Notes under the pieces: generated by a model
The model's input: the letters and a program-made list of their open reading frames with translations, nothing else
Databases searched by the model: none
What the model was told of the DNA's origin: nothing
Shown: positions 8,481 to 17,978 of the stretch, piece after piece
Layout of the letters: the number at the start of each line of letters is the position of its first letter
How positions within the stretch are numbered: position 1 is the first letter of the stretch
Program-made: the position numbers and the translations under genes
Source of the DNA: Mycobacterium fragae
GTDB lineage: Bacteria; Actinomycetota; Actinomycetes; Mycobacteriales; Mycobacteriaceae
Direction: 5' to 3'
DNA length: 64,000 bases
NCBI RefSeq assembly: GCF_002102185.1
Contig: NZ_LQOW01000031.1
Coordinates: 124,001-188,000 of the forward strand

Positions 8481-9889
8481 ACGATCTTGACTCGTCGTGG
8501 TTTTACTGGGCCGTCGGCGTCGCGATCGGATTTCCGGTCGGACTGATTGTTCTCACCGAATGGCATGAGGCGCTTGCCCGCAGGAACAGCCATCTTGCCA
8601 GGCCGGTCCACTTGGCGCGCAACTATGTCCTGCCGTTGGGTGCGCTTCTGCTGCTGCTCGTCAAGGCGACTCGGCTCGAGTCCGACGACACGTCCGTGCA
8701 GGTCCTCGAAACGGCGTTCGGCTTCTTGGTGCTCGTGCTGGTGCTATCCGGTTTCAACGCCTCGGTGTTTCACGGTGCGCCCCAAGGCTCGTGGCGCGAC
8801 CGCATACCGGGCATCTTCGTCGACGTCGGGCGTTTTGTCCTGATCGGCGTGGGCCTGGCGCTGATTCTGTCCTATGTCTGGGGCGTCCGTATCGGAGGTT
8901 TGTTCACCGCACTGGGTGTGACGTCGGTCGTCATCGGGTTGATGCTGCAGAACTCGGTCGGGCAGATCGTGTCCGGCTTGTTCATGTTGTTCGAACAGCC
9001 ATTCCGGATCGGTGACTGGCTGGAGACTCCGACTGCCCGGGGACGAATCGTCGAGGCGAACTGGCGAGCCGTCCATATTCAAACGGGCAAGGGACTGCAG
9101 ATCACGCCGAACTCGGTGCTGGCCGGCACCTCGTTCACCAACCTCAGCCGTCCGCCGCGGGCACACAAACTGGCGATAACGACCACGTTTTCGTCCGTCG
9201 ACCCGCCCGACCAAGTGTGTGCCACGCTGACCCGCCTCGCTCGTGCGCTGCCGCAGGCCAAGCCCGACGTCGCACCCACGTCGGTGGCGCTCGGCAACGG
9301 CCAGTACCGCACGACGATCGGGCTGAGGTCGCCCGCCGACGACGGCGGCGCGGAAGCGACCTTCCTGCGCTGGATTTGGTACGCGTCGCGCCGCGATCGG
9401 CTACACCTCGACGGCGCGGACGACGATTTCTCCACACCGGCGCGCGTCGACAAGGCGATGCGAACGGTGGTGGCGCCGGCATTGCGGCTGAATCACACCG
9501 ATCACCAATCTCTTGTTCCGCACGCGAGAATGATTCGATACGGCGCCGACGAAGTCGTGCAGTACGCCGGCGAAGTACCCACAGGGATGACGTTTTTGAT
9601 CACCGGCAGTGTCCGCCTGACCACAACCGGTGAGGACGGTTCAGTCGTCGCACTCGACGCGCTGGACGAAGGTTCATATCTCGGATTGACCGCATTGACC
9701 CGTCAACCGAATGTCACCGGGGCATACGCTTTGGAGGAAGTGACCGCGCTGGAGATCGACCGCGAGCACATCGAGGATCTGGTGATGCGGAAACCGCTGC
9801 TGCTCCAGGAGTTCGGCCGCATTCTCGAAGAGCGCCGACAACGACCATCTCGATCCGGGCAGCGTGAGCGTGTCGACAGCCCAGCATGA
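8477..9889 (+). CDS. MscS-type mechanosensitive channel with C-terminal cyclic-nucleotide-binding domain
   Basis: Homologue of M. tuberculosis Rv2434c. The ATG at 8477 overlaps the cyclase stop (ATGA). It has about 470 residues: four or five membrane segments, then the MscS pore/beta region (GVTSVVIGLMLQNSVGQI, FRIGDWLE), and a C-terminal cNMP-binding-like fold from about residue 350 (YAGEVPTGMTFLITG, DEGSYLGLTAL). Translational coupling to a cyclase-like protein suggests the two work together, for instance a nucleotide- or sensor-gated channel. Which ligand, if any, binds is not shown by the sequence. Confidence 0.88.
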   Translation: MNDLDSSWFYWAVGVAIGFPVGLIVLTEWHEALARRNSHLARPVHLARNYVLPLGALLLLLVKATRLESDDTSVQVLETAFGFLVLVLVLSGFNASVFHGAPQGSWRDRIPGIFVDVGRFVLIGVGLALILSYVWGVRIGGLFTALGVTSVVIGLMLQNSVGQIVSGLFMLFEQPFRIGDWLETPTARGRIVEANWRAVHIQTGKGLQITPNSVLAGTSFTNLSRPPRAHKLAITTTFSSVDPPDQVCATLTRLARALPQAKPDVAPTSVALGNGQYRTTIGLRSPADDGGAEATFLRWIWYASRRDRLHLDGADDDFSTPARVDKAMRTVVAPALRLNHTDHQSLVPHARMIRYGADEVVQYAGEVPTGMTFLITGSVRLTTTGEDGSVVALDALDEGSYLGLTALTRQPNVTGAYALEEVTALEIDREHIEDLVMRKPLLLQEFGRILEERRQRPSRSGQRERVDSPA

Positions 9890-10718
9890 GGACCGGCCGT
9901 TGCCGGTAGCAGGCCACTACTTCGCCGCACACGCTGACTCGCAGGACGAGCTGGCGCGGCTGCGGCTGTTGGAGGCCGAGTGCGATCCGCACACCCGCCG
10001 CTACCTTGACGCCATCGGCGTCGGCGCGGGATGGCGGTGCCTGGAAGTCGGCGCCGGTGCCGGCGCGATGGTGCGCTGGCTGGCTGAGCGCGTCGGTCCG
10101 ACCGGGCAAGTCGTGGCGGTCGACATCGATCCGAGATACCTCGGCGAGCTGTGTCAGCCCAATGTGCCCAATGTCGAGGTGCGCCAGTGCGACATCACCC
10201 TCGACGACGTCGAGCCCGAGTCCTACGACCTGGTCCACTGCCGGTTCGTCCTCATGCACCTGGACGATCCCGCTGATGCGCTTCAGCGGATGACCAGGGC
10301 GCTGCGTCCGGGCGGCTGGCTGCTTGCCGCGGACCCCGACAACGACGTCGCTGGGTCGGTTGATCCCGAGCATCCGCTGTCCGAGCTGTTCGACTCGTGC
10401 TATCGCAAACGCGTCGAGTTCGCTTCGGCGGCAAAGCTCGCCGATTTTCGGTTCGGCAAGGTTCTCTTGCGCTACATGGAGGCGCTTGGACTGGTGCAGA
10501 TGGGCAATGAAGGTATCGCCCGCGTCGTCCACGGCGGCGACCCGTTCTCACAGATGTGGATCAAAACCTGGCAGCGCATCGATGACGCCGTCATCGAGCA
10601 CGGTGTGCTCACCGAGGCGGAGGTGCTCGCCATGCGGCGGGCTTATGAGGATCCCACCTTCACCTACCGGACCCAGCTCACTCAATCCGTATGGGGGCGC
10701 AAACCGCTGGTGAACTGA
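9864..10718 (+). CDS. SAM-dependent methyltransferase (class I)
   Basis: It has 284 residues with the Rossmann-fold SAM site CLEVGAGAGAMVRWL (motif I, near 60), the acidic AVDIDPRYL (motif II) and the post-motif DLVHCRFVLMHL followed by ALRPGGWLL. The GTG start at 9864 overlaps the channel gene by 26 bases; a second GTG at 9870 is equally possible. Substrate unknown; such proteins in mycobacteria often act on lipids or small metabolites. It converges on the phospholipase D-like gene with only 7 bases between stops. Confidence 0.85.
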   Translation: MSVSTAQHEDRPLPVAGHYFAAHADSQDELARLRLLEAECDPHTRRYLDAIGVGAGWRCLEVGAGAGAMVRWLAERVGPTGQVVAVDIDPRYLGELCQPNVPNVEVRQCDITLDDVEPESYDLVHCRFVLMHLDDPADALQRMTRALRPGGWLLAADPDNDVAGSVDPEHPLSELFDSCYRKRVEFASAAKLADFRFGKVLLRYMEALGLVQMGNEGIARVVHGGDPFSQMWIKTWQRIDDAVIEHGVLTEAEVLAMRRAYEDPTFTYRTQLTQSVWGRKPLVN

Positions 10719-10725
10719 GCATCGG

Positions 10726-11733
10726 TCAACGCTGTTTGTGCTTGAGCTGATGCTCGTCCAGCGCCAGCTTCACCGCGCTATCCGCATAGCGGTCCTCGAG
10801 GTCAGCGAGGAGCCCTTTGTCAGTCAGATCGAGCGGGCGAGAATTTTCCCAGTCATGCTTTGCCACCTTGTGCAAGCGGTCCGTGACCTCGTCGTCGCGC
10901 ACCTCGATGGCGAGCTCACGCCGGCTGTCAAAGCTACCCGGGGCCAGATTGATCGACCCCACGATGCCCCGGACGCCGTCGGCCAGAATCATTTTGGCGT
11001 GCAGCTTGAGATGCTTGAGCTTGTGGATTTTGATTCCGACGTCATCCATGATGCGTAGGCCGCCGACGCCTTCAATCAGCTTGTCCTTCTTGAGGGTATG
11101 CGGCGGGCGGGCCATCACATGAACCTTGACGCCTCGGCGGGCGGCCCGCACCAGACGCTCAATGATGATGGGATCCTGATAGCGTTCGTTCTGGACGAAC
11201 AGGAAATGCCTGGCATCATCGATGAATTCAGCGAGTCGGTCCCGTCCGTTGGTGGGACACCAGATCAGATGCGAGTGGATACCCGGATCAAAGCTCTGCC
11301 GGTTCCAGTCGGCCTCGAAGCAGTCGGTGATCTCCTTCACCTCGAAGTCGCGTGAGGTCACCACCGCGTAGTCCCGCGTCTCGGTGAAGTTCTCCGTTGC
11401 CCAATTCAGCGACTTGACGAAGGCGTGCGCGTCGTCGACCACCATGGACTTCTCGTGGGTGAGGTCGAAAGCCGGGTTGCTGTCTTTGACCTCGACCCCG
11501 CCTTCGATCAGCCTGGCCCGCGCCTCCTCGTTGTCCTCTTCACCGCTGCGCCGGGCGGGGTTCAGCATCACCTGAACCTTCACTCCGCGCTTCTGCGCTG
11601 CGATAACGGCTTTGAGCAGCTCCGGATCGGAGAAGACGAACATCTTGATGCGCAGCGACTTCTTGGCCTCGCTAATGGCATCGAGTACCGGGCGTGCGGA
11701 GTCGTCGGGGAGAACGATTATCGAACGGGACAT
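10726..11733 (-). CDS. Phospholipase D-like protein with two HKD motifs
   Basis: It has 335 residues of the PLD superfamily, with both half-sites intact: H93-x-K95-x4-D100 (HEKSMVVDD) and H245-x-K247-x4-D252 (HAKMILAD). Intact HKD pairs indicate an active phosphodiesterase or transphosphatidylase. No signal peptide or membrane segment is seen, so a cytoplasmic lipid- or nucleic-acid-directed role is possible. The ATG at 11733 is preceded by GGAGGT. It sits 32 bases downstream of the ABC exporter on the same strand. The substrate cannot be told from sequence. Confidence 0.85.
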   Translation of the reverse strand: MSRSIIVLPDDSARPVLDAISEAKKSLRIKMFVFSDPELLKAVIAAQKRGVKVQVMLNPARRSGEEDNEEARARLIEGGVEVKDSNPAFDLTHEKSMVVDDAHAFVKSLNWATENFTETRDYAVVTSRDFEVKEITDCFEADWNRQSFDPGIHSHLIWCPTNGRDRLAEFIDDARHFLFVQNERYQDPIIIERLVRAARRGVKVHVMARPPHTLKKDKLIEGVGGLRIMDDVGIKIHKLKHLKLHAKMILADGVRGIVGSINLAPGSFDSRRELAIEVRDDEVTDRLHKVAKHDWENSRPLDLTDKGLLADLEDRYADSAVKLALDEHQLKHKQR

Positions 11734-11765
11734 TTGACCTCCACCCCAATGCGTGAGAGTACGAC

Positions 11766-13544
11766 CTACGCCGAGGTTTCTTCGTACTGGATGCGATGCA
11801 GTCCAGCGTAGACTCCGTCGAGCGCCAGCAACTGCTCGTGGGTGCCGTTTTCCGCGACCACGCCGTCCTTCAGCACGATGATGTTGTCGGCGTCGCGGAT
11901 CGTGCTCAGGCGATGTGCGATGGTGATAACCGTCCGGCCCTTCATCAGCCGTTCCAGCGCCTCCACCACGAGCTGTTCGGATTCGGTGTCGAGCGCGGCG
12001 GTCGGCTCGTCGAGAATCAGGATCGGGTTGTCACGAATGATGGCGCGGGCAATGCCGATACGTTGGCGTTGGCCGCCGGAGAGCGTGAGACCGCGCTCGC
12101 CCACCTGACTGTCGTAGCCATGAGCCATGCGGCTGATGAACTCGTGTGCGTTGGCGAGCTTCGCGGCCTGCACAATCTCGTCCTCGGTGGCGCGGGGGTG
12201 GCCGTACGCGATGTTTTCGCGCACCGTTCCGCGGAAGAGCACCGTGTCCTGCAGCACGAAGCCGATGTGCTGGCGGAGTTCGTGCAGCTTGTAGTCGCGG
12301 ATATCCACCCCGTCGATCTTGATGCTGCCGGCGTTGGGGTCATAGAACCGGGGGATGAGGCTTACGACGGTGGACTTGCCACTTCCGGTGGGGCCGACGA
12401 CTCCGACCAGTTGCCCCGGCTGCACGGTGAAACTGACGTCGCGCAGCACCGGCTCGGCGGCGTTGTAACCGAATGACACATGCTCGAAGTCGATTTCGCC
12501 GCGCAAGGTCTGCGGCTCTATCGCGTCTGGACGCTCCGGGATGATGGCATCAGCGTCAAGGATCGCCCGGACCCGCTCCACCCCCACCGATGTCTGGGCG
12601 ATGGTGTTGGTCATGGTGGCGAGGTCCTGCACGGGTTTGAAGAACATGGCCAGATACGACAGAAACACCGTGAGGGTGCCCACCTCCATGGCACCCGCCA
12701 TGACCAGAGACGTGCCACGCCAGAGCACCAGGCCGGTGCACGCCGCGACCACAATGTTGACGATCGGCGAGAGCAACGCCTTTATCTTCCGGGCCTTCAG
12801 CCCTGCCTCGACGGTCTGTATGCCGACCCGGCTCAGTTCCTCCTCCTGCAGGTCCTCTCGCTCGAATGCCTGCACCACTCGGACCGATTCCAGACCCTGC
12901 TGCACCGTGCTTACGATGTCGGCCTGACGCAGTCGCACCTCGTGCGTCGCCTTCTTCACCGCTTTCCTTACCCGCGAGACGAAAAAGAGCAGGAACGGCG
13001 TCACCGCAACGGCGATCAGCGCGAAATCCCACCTGATCGCGAACATCACGCCCAATATGCCGACAATTTGGAGGATGTCGATGATGATGTCGGTTACCGA
13101 GCCGGAGGCGAAGTCCTGGATGGTGTCGACGTCGTCGTTGATGGTGCTGACGATCGCGCCCACCTGGTGATTGTCAAAATAGCTGAGTGAAAGCCGCTGC
13201 AGGTGATGGTATGTCCGCGTGCGCAGGTCGTAAGCGACCCACTGGCCCACAACCTCGGTGTAGTAATTACCGACATACGATGAAATGGCGCTCAGCACAG
13301 CGATTATCACGAAAAAGATCGCTGCCAGCTCCGCGATGTGCACCTTGCCTGAGCCGCCCAGCGCGGGTAGCAGGCCCGCCATCCATTGCGGCAGCGGATG
13401 TTTCGTGACGACGACGTTGTCGAGGATGATTTTGAGCGGCCAAGGGCCGGCCAGGTTCATCGCCGTCTGCACCAGCATGGCAGCCAGGATGATGGCGATA
13501 ACCCAGCGGTAAGGCCGGAGCAGTTCACCGATCAGGCGTGTCAT
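11766..13544 (-). CDS. ABC transporter, fused membrane and ATPase domains (exporter type)
   Basis: Type IV exporter half-transporter, 592 residues. The N-terminal membrane domain has six predicted helices (from VIAIILAAML to ACTGLVLWRG). The C-terminal ATPase has Walker A GPTGSGKST near 380, the Q-loop, signature LSGGQRQR near 487, Walker B ILILDEPTAALD and the H-loop AHRLS. It is expected to work as a homodimer in the plasma membrane and export a lipid, drug or peptide. A lipoprotein gene lies immediately upstream on the same strand, 77 bases away, and might be an accessory. Substrate not assignable. Confidence 0.92.
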   Translation of the reverse strand: MTRLIGELLRPYRWVIAIILAAMLVQTAMNLAGPWPLKIILDNVVVTKHPLPQWMAGLLPALGGSGKVHIAELAAIFFVIIAVLSAISSYVGNYYTEVVGQWVAYDLRTRTYHHLQRLSLSYFDNHQVGAIVSTINDDVDTIQDFASGSVTDIIIDILQIVGILGVMFAIRWDFALIAVAVTPFLLFFVSRVRKAVKKATHEVRLRQADIVSTVQQGLESVRVVQAFEREDLQEEELSRVGIQTVEAGLKARKIKALLSPIVNIVVAACTGLVLWRGTSLVMAGAMEVGTLTVFLSYLAMFFKPVQDLATMTNTIAQTSVGVERVRAILDADAIIPERPDAIEPQTLRGEIDFEHVSFGYNAAEPVLRDVSFTVQPGQLVGVVGPTGSGKSTVVSLIPRFYDPNAGSIKIDGVDIRDYKLHELRQHIGFVLQDTVLFRGTVRENIAYGHPRATEDEIVQAAKLANAHEFISRMAHGYDSQVGERGLTLSGGQRQRIGIARAIIRDNPILILDEPTAALDTESEQLVVEALERLMKGRTVITIAHRLSTIRDADNIIVLKDGVVAENGTHEQLLALDGVYAGLHRIQYEETSA

Positions 13545-13621
13545 AGCAACTCTTCTTCCATGAGGCGGACGGGACCGCGACCCAGATTGCGGTCAGCTTT
13601 GGCAAGACCCGCACCGCCGAT

Positions 13622-14191
13622 TCAGGCCGGTAGGCCTTTCTTGATTGCAGCGTCCTGGTGCTGGCCGAACTCAGTGACCAGGTCGGGCGTCGCCGGATCC
13701 TTTGGCGAACCGGCGAATTCGACTGTCGCGGCCGCCTTGCCTTCCGTGAACAGCAGCACGCTGACGGCTTTTGATCCGTCCGGTGACGATCCTGAGACGA
13801 TTGTCCCTCCGATGCCCACCGGCGCTGGCTGCGCCTTCGAGTTGACGACCTTGTTGCCCAGTCCCGCCTGGGTTTGTTTGAGCGACGCCGTCGCCGCCGC
13901 CGGGTCGGAGAGGACCAGAATGGTGTCGGTGATCTGCCGAGTCTGATCCCGGTGGGTGTAGACGTCCTGGACTCCGGTCTGCCCATTCGGGTTCGAGGTC
14001 GGGGGAGCGGCGGAGTAGGCGGTGGTGTCCCAGACGTCGTTGGGGTTAGCCAGCAGGTTGCTGTAGTTGGTCGACTGCGGTGCTTTGCTGCTGCACGCAT
14101 CAACGGTCGCGCCGATCGCCCACACCGTTGCCGCGGCGAGGGCAGCGATGCCGATCGACCGAACATTCGTTGCCATGCGCTCAGCACGCAT
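13622..14191 (-). CDS. Putative lipoprotein, function unknown
   Basis: It has 189 residues starting at ATG 14191, chosen because GTGGAG lies six bases upstream and the longer frame is low-complexity. The N-terminus is basic then hydrophobic (IGIAALAAATVWAIGATV) and ends in VDAC, an acceptable lipobox, so the mature protein should be a cell-surface lipoprotein starting at Cys. The rest is a soluble domain without a motif I recognise. Its start overlaps the stop of the small secreted protein upstream by 11 bases, suggesting coupled translation, and the ABC exporter follows downstream. Confidence 0.7.
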   Translation of the reverse strand: MRAERMATNVRSIGIAALAAATVWAIGATVDACSSKAPQSTNYSNLLANPNDVWDTTAYSAAPPTSNPNGQTGVQDVYTHRDQTRQITDTILVLSDPAAATASLKQTQAGLGNKVVNSKAQPAPVGIGGTIVSGSSPDGSKAVSVLLFTEGKAAATVEFAGSPKDPATPDLVTEFGQHQDAAIKKGLPA

Positions 14192-14429
14192 AGCATCTCC
14201 ACCCGAGCCACCCGTCGCGCCAGACCCAGCCCGCACCGCAGCCGTGGGTGCCCGTCGTGCCGTGGCAATCGAGTGGTTGCACGGCTGGCGTCGAGGGCCG
14301 CGGATACACGGTGGTGTCGTGCGTCGTTTGCGCGGCATGCGCAGTTTGGGCGTTCAGCACCGTTCCTGCGACGAACGCAGCACCGGCAACGACGTTTGCG
14401 ATTCTGCGCACCAGATTCTCCTCAGTCAT
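14181..14429 (-). CDS. Small exported Cys-rich protein, unknown
   Basis: It has 82 residues (ATG 14429, or GTG 14432). The signal peptide is clear: ANVVAGAAFVAGTVLNAQ followed by cleavage after TAHA. The mature part is about 50 residues and has four cysteines and four tryptophans (PLDCHGTTGTHGCGAGWVW ... WRCYAC), so two disulfides are likely. It is translationally coupled to the downstream lipoprotein. The family is unknown to me. Confidence 0.6.
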   Translation of the reverse strand: MTEENLVRRIANVVAGAAFVAGTVLNAQTAHAAQTTHDTTVYPRPSTPAVQPLDCHGTTGTHGCGAGWVWRDGWLGWRCYAC

Positions 14430-14628
14430 CACGCGATGGAATTGGGGTTACGGTACGCCCGCGCGTTCGATTGCTCGGCCAGAATTAGCCGAGTTCGCCG
14501 AATGCTGCCAAGTTATCGGAAGATTTCGCCAATATGTCGGAGGAAACTTTTGGGGCGGCGCTATGCCGCCATTCGTGGCTTTACCCTTACTGCACTGCGC
14601 AGCGAAATCAGCCGACGCGGAGGTTTCC

Positions 14629-15303
14629 ATGCACGCGCTCAAGGTCCTTGCATCGGGCGTCGTCGTGTCAATGGTTTTCGTTGCGCTGTCCGTGGCGGGA
14701 TCCGCCGGGGCCGAGCCACCGGCGACCCAGGTGATCACGGCGGTGCCGGTGGGTCCGAACGGGGAGGCGATCAACGGCTACCGGGAAGCGCCTGCCCAAA
14801 GCAACATCACCGACGTGGCCGACTGCACGACTCCGTCCCCTTCGGCGGTCGCCGACGACATCTACTACTGCTCACCCAGCGCAGCCGATGCCGACGTGTG
14901 CTGGCCGTCGACCCCGGGATCCCTGTTGTGCCTGGATGATCCCTGGAACATGGAGCTGCATCGGGTGAGCTACGCCGACCCGCTGCCGCACGTTCAGCCC
15001 CTCGCCGCACCGCAACCGTTTGCGCTGCTTCTCGATAACGGCACCCGCTGCCGCTTGCGCAACGGCGGGGCCTGGGGCGGACGCGACGACGGCTATGTGG
15101 GGGCGTACGGCTGCGGCGCGGCCGGGGAGAACCTCGCCGTTCTCGCCATGCCGAGCCAAGGGGCCGCGTCGGCGATCGACCGCTCGTTGCCGTTGTGGAC
15201 AGTCAAGGTCGGGCAGCTCGGCAATCCAGGCGAACACTTTCCGCCGCCCCAAACGCAGACAGTGACCACCGCATGGTTCGCCGGCGACTTCCAGCCGGTC
15301 TGA
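14629..15303 (+). CDS. Exported protein, unknown function
   Basis: It has 224 residues from ATG 14629 with GGAGG six bases upstream. The signal peptide (MHALKVLASGVVVSMVFVAL) has a probable cleavage after AGA. The mature part has several cysteines (DCTTPS, YYCSPS, VCWPSTPGSLLCLDD, RCRLRNGG, YGCGAAG) spaced as expected for a disulfide-stabilised periplasmic or cell-wall protein. It resembles conserved mycobacterial hypothetical exported proteins but no function can be assigned. It is transcribed divergently from the small Cys-rich protein; the roughly 200 bases between them hold no other gene. Confidence 0.75.
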   Translation: MHALKVLASGVVVSMVFVALSVAGSAGAEPPATQVITAVPVGPNGEAINGYREAPAQSNITDVADCTTPSPSAVADDIYYCSPSAADADVCWPSTPGSLLCLDDPWNMELHRVSYADPLPHVQPLAAPQPFALLLDNGTRCRLRNGGAWGGRDDGYVGAYGCGAAGENLAVLAMPSQGAASAIDRSLPLWTVKVGQLGNPGEHFPPPQTQTVTTAWFAGDFQPV

Positions 15304-15378
15304 GTGCATCCGGATTTCTGGAACGGACGTCCTAAAACTCGACTCTGTACTTAAGCTGCACGAACAGGAGGCGACCAC

Positions 15379-16659
15379 ATGAGCGGCATGTCGCGGCGGG
15401 AGTTCGGGCGGCTTGCCGCCGGCGTTGGCCTGTTGGGACTGGGCGGCGCGGCGGCGGCCTGCGGCCCGTCCGCGCCACCGGAGCAAACCGAGACCGCAAC
15501 GCCGGTGCCGGACGCCCGCACCCAGCCGATCAGGCTGACCCAGGCGGATCTGGACCGGATCATCGGCAATCAGGCCAACACCCTGCTGCAAAGGCTGCAA
15601 GCCAAGATGCCCGGGGTCGACTACGGGGTCGCGGTGGCGTTCGCATATCCCAACCACCAATTCAATCCCTATTACATGTACGGCACGGTGGCCCCGCAGA
15701 CCCCGCCCACGCCCAGAACGCTTTTCGCCATCGGGTCGATAACCAAGACCTTCACCACCGCCATGTTCGCCAACGGGGTGGTCACCAACCCCAGCTGCTT
15801 CAACTGGGACGCCGGCCTGCAGCAATACCTTTCCGGATACCTCGGCGGCAGCGGCAATCTCAGCCAGACGCTGCAGCAGATCACCCCGCGAATGCTCGCC
15901 CAGCACACCTCCGGTCTGCCCGTCGCCTCCACCGGTCCGCAAGACGGCGTCGGGCTCTTCGAGACCAACCCGTCGGCCCCGCCGCCCGATCTGCTGAATT
16001 TCTGGCGAACCCACAACGGTCCAGCGCCGGGCAGCTGCTGGCGCTACTCGGACATGGCTTTCATCACGCTGGGGTTCGCCACGGTCTCGGCGTACGGTTG
16101 TGCGGTCGGGGGAAATCCCCCGCCGGGGCAGGCCTATTCGGCTCTGCTGCAGAGCACGATCACGGGACCGCTGAACATGCCCGACACCGTGACGATCGTG
16201 CCGAACGGAGCGCCGCTGGCGCAGGCGTATCCCAACGGCGGTCCGCAGGTGTCATCGGCGGGCGCGTCGGACATCAAGTCGTCGGCGACCGACATGCACA
16301 CCTGGATGCTGGCGCACCTGGGCGCCGCCGACCAGTCGTCACCGCTGATGACGGCGCTGGCCTCGACGACCCAGACCACCCCGTTGTCGCTCAACCAGTG
16401 CGGCGAATCCCGGCCCGGGCCGGCGAACATGGGGCTGGCCTGGCAGCTTCGACCGGGCTCGCCCCCGATCATCTGGAAAGACGGCCAGACCGCTTTGGGT
16501 GGCTGCTCGTGTTGGGTCGGCATGACGATGGCCAGCCCCACCCAAGAGCCGCTGGGCATCGCCATTCTGCTCAACGGCTACTGGGCCAAAGGCCAGCCGA
16601 ACATCATTGCCGACACCTACGGGTTTGCGATGCTCGAACAGATCTCGAACGCGATCTAG
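15379..16659 (+). CDS. Serine hydrolase of the beta-lactamase/PBP4-like family, Tat lipoprotein
   Basis: It has 426 residues; ATG 15379 follows AGGAGG. The N-terminus combines a twin-arginine motif (SRREFGR, R6-R7) with a lipobox ending at C28 (GAAAAC), predicting a folded lipoprotein exported by Tat. The catalytic SxxK is S120-I-T-K123; the second motif is Y-S-D in RYSDMAFITLG, a permitted Y-x-N variant, and a C-terminal KDG/HxG-like triad is weak. Likely a class C-like esterase or carboxypeptidase acting in the envelope rather than a true beta-lactamase. It stands alone upstream of proA. Confidence 0.88.
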   Translation: MSGMSRREFGRLAAGVGLLGLGGAAAACGPSAPPEQTETATPVPDARTQPIRLTQADLDRIIGNQANTLLQRLQAKMPGVDYGVAVAFAYPNHQFNPYYMYGTVAPQTPPTPRTLFAIGSITKTFTTAMFANGVVTNPSCFNWDAGLQQYLSGYLGGSGNLSQTLQQITPRMLAQHTSGLPVASTGPQDGVGLFETNPSAPPPDLLNFWRTHNGPAPGSCWRYSDMAFITLGFATVSAYGCAVGGNPPPGQAYSALLQSTITGPLNMPDTVTIVPNGAPLAQAYPNGGPQVSSAGASDIKSSATDMHTWMLAHLGAADQSSPLMTALASTTQTTPLSLNQCGESRPGPANMGLAWQLRPGSPPIIWKDGQTALGGCSCWVGMTMASPTQEPLGIAILLNGYWAKGQPNIIADTYGFAMLEQISNAI

Positions 16660-16714
16660 GGCCTCCTGACCGGGCCTTCGTCTGGGGCCGCGGCGAGGCC
16701 GATACCCTGGATTG

Positions 16715-17962
16715 ATGACTGTGCATGCCCCGTCGGCGCCGGACTTGCGCCAACAGGTGCACGACGGCGCGAGCCGGGCCCGGGTCGCCGCCCGCGTGCT
16801 TGCTTCGCTGCCGACGGTGGCCAAGGACCACGCGCTCTACGTCGCCGCGGACGCGATCGTCTCTCACGCCGACCGGATCCTGGCGGCCAACGCCGAAGAC
16901 ATCAACGCGGCAAGGGATGCCGACACGCCAAGCGCGATGCTCGACAGGTTGGCGCTGGACCCCAAGCGCGTCGACGGAATCGCCGCCGGCCTGCGGCAGG
17001 TAGCAGGACTACCCGACCCGGTCGGAGAGGTGCTGCGCGGCTACACCCTACCCAACGGGCTGGCACTGCGGCAGCAGCGGGTTCCGCTGGGCGTGGTCGG
17101 AATGGTCTACGAAGGCCGGCCCAACGTCACCGTCGATGCTTTCGGCCTTGCGCTCAAATCCGGCAACGCCGCCCTGCTGCGCGGCAGCTCGTCGGCGGCG
17201 AAGTCCAACGAGGCGCTGGTCGAGGTGTTACGGGCCGCGCTGGTCAGCGAGGACCTGCCCGCCGACGCCGTCCAGCTGCTTTCGGCCGCCGACAGGTCCA
17301 CGGTCACGCACCTGATTCAGGCCCGCGGGCTGGTCGACGTCGTGATTCCGCGCGGGGGAGCGGGCCTGATCGACGCGGTGGTGCGCGATGCGCAAGTGCC
17401 CACCATCGAGACCGGTGTCGGCAACTGTCACGTCTACGTGCACGAGGCCGCCGACCTCGACGTGGCCGAACAGATCCTGCTCAACTCCAAGACCCGTCGG
17501 CCCAGCGTGTGCAACGCCGCAGAGACCCTGCTGGTGGACGCCGCGATCGCCGGAGCTGCCATGCCACGGCTGGTCGGCGCTTTGCAAGACGCCGGGGTGA
17601 CGGTGCATCTCGACGCTGACGAGGCCGAGCTGCGCCGCGAATACCTTTCGATGGACATCGCGGTGGCCGTGGTCGACGGCGTCGACGAGGCGATCGCCCA
17701 TATCAACGAATACGGCACCGGGCACACCGAAGCCATCGTGACCACCAATATGGCTGCGGCGCAACGGTTTACCGACGGAGTCGATTCGGCCGCGGTGATG
17801 GTCAACGCGTCGACGGCGTTCACCGACGGTGAGCAGTTCGGTTTCGGCGCGGAGATCGGCATCTCCACCCAGAAGCTGCACGCCCGCGGCCCGATGGGAC
17901 TGCCGGAGCTGACCTCAACCAAGTGGATCGTCTGGGGAGACGGTCACACCCGTCCCGCCTGA
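16715..17962 (+). CDS. proA: Gamma-glutamyl phosphate reductase
   Basis: Second step of proline synthesis: NADPH-dependent reduction of glutamyl-5-phosphate to the semialdehyde. It has 415 residues from ATG 16715, the length of the M. tuberculosis protein (Rv2427c), to which it is nearly identical in many blocks. The aldehyde-dehydrogenase-fold catalytic cysteine lies in RRPSVCNAAETLL. Other landmarks are GMVYEGRPNVTVDA and the GSSSAAKSN phosphate-binding loop. The MoxR gene begins 16 bases after the stop with its own TAGGAGAG site, so a shared transcript is likely. Confidence 0.97.
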   Translation: MTVHAPSAPDLRQQVHDGASRARVAARVLASLPTVAKDHALYVAADAIVSHADRILAANAEDINAARDADTPSAMLDRLALDPKRVDGIAAGLRQVAGLPDPVGEVLRGYTLPNGLALRQQRVPLGVVGMVYEGRPNVTVDAFGLALKSGNAALLRGSSSAAKSNEALVEVLRAALVSEDLPADAVQLLSAADRSTVTHLIQARGLVDVVIPRGGAGLIDAVVRDAQVPTIETGVGNCHVYVHEAADLDVAEQILLNSKTRRPSVCNAAETLLVDAAIAGAAMPRLVGALQDAGVTVHLDADEAELRREYLSMDIAVAVVDGVDEAIAHINEYGTGHTEAIVTTNMAAAQRFTDGVDSAAVMVNASTAFTDGEQFGFGAEIGISTQKLHARGPMGLPELTSTKWIVWGDGHTRPA

Positions 17963-17978
17963 CGATTAGGAGAGTCCC

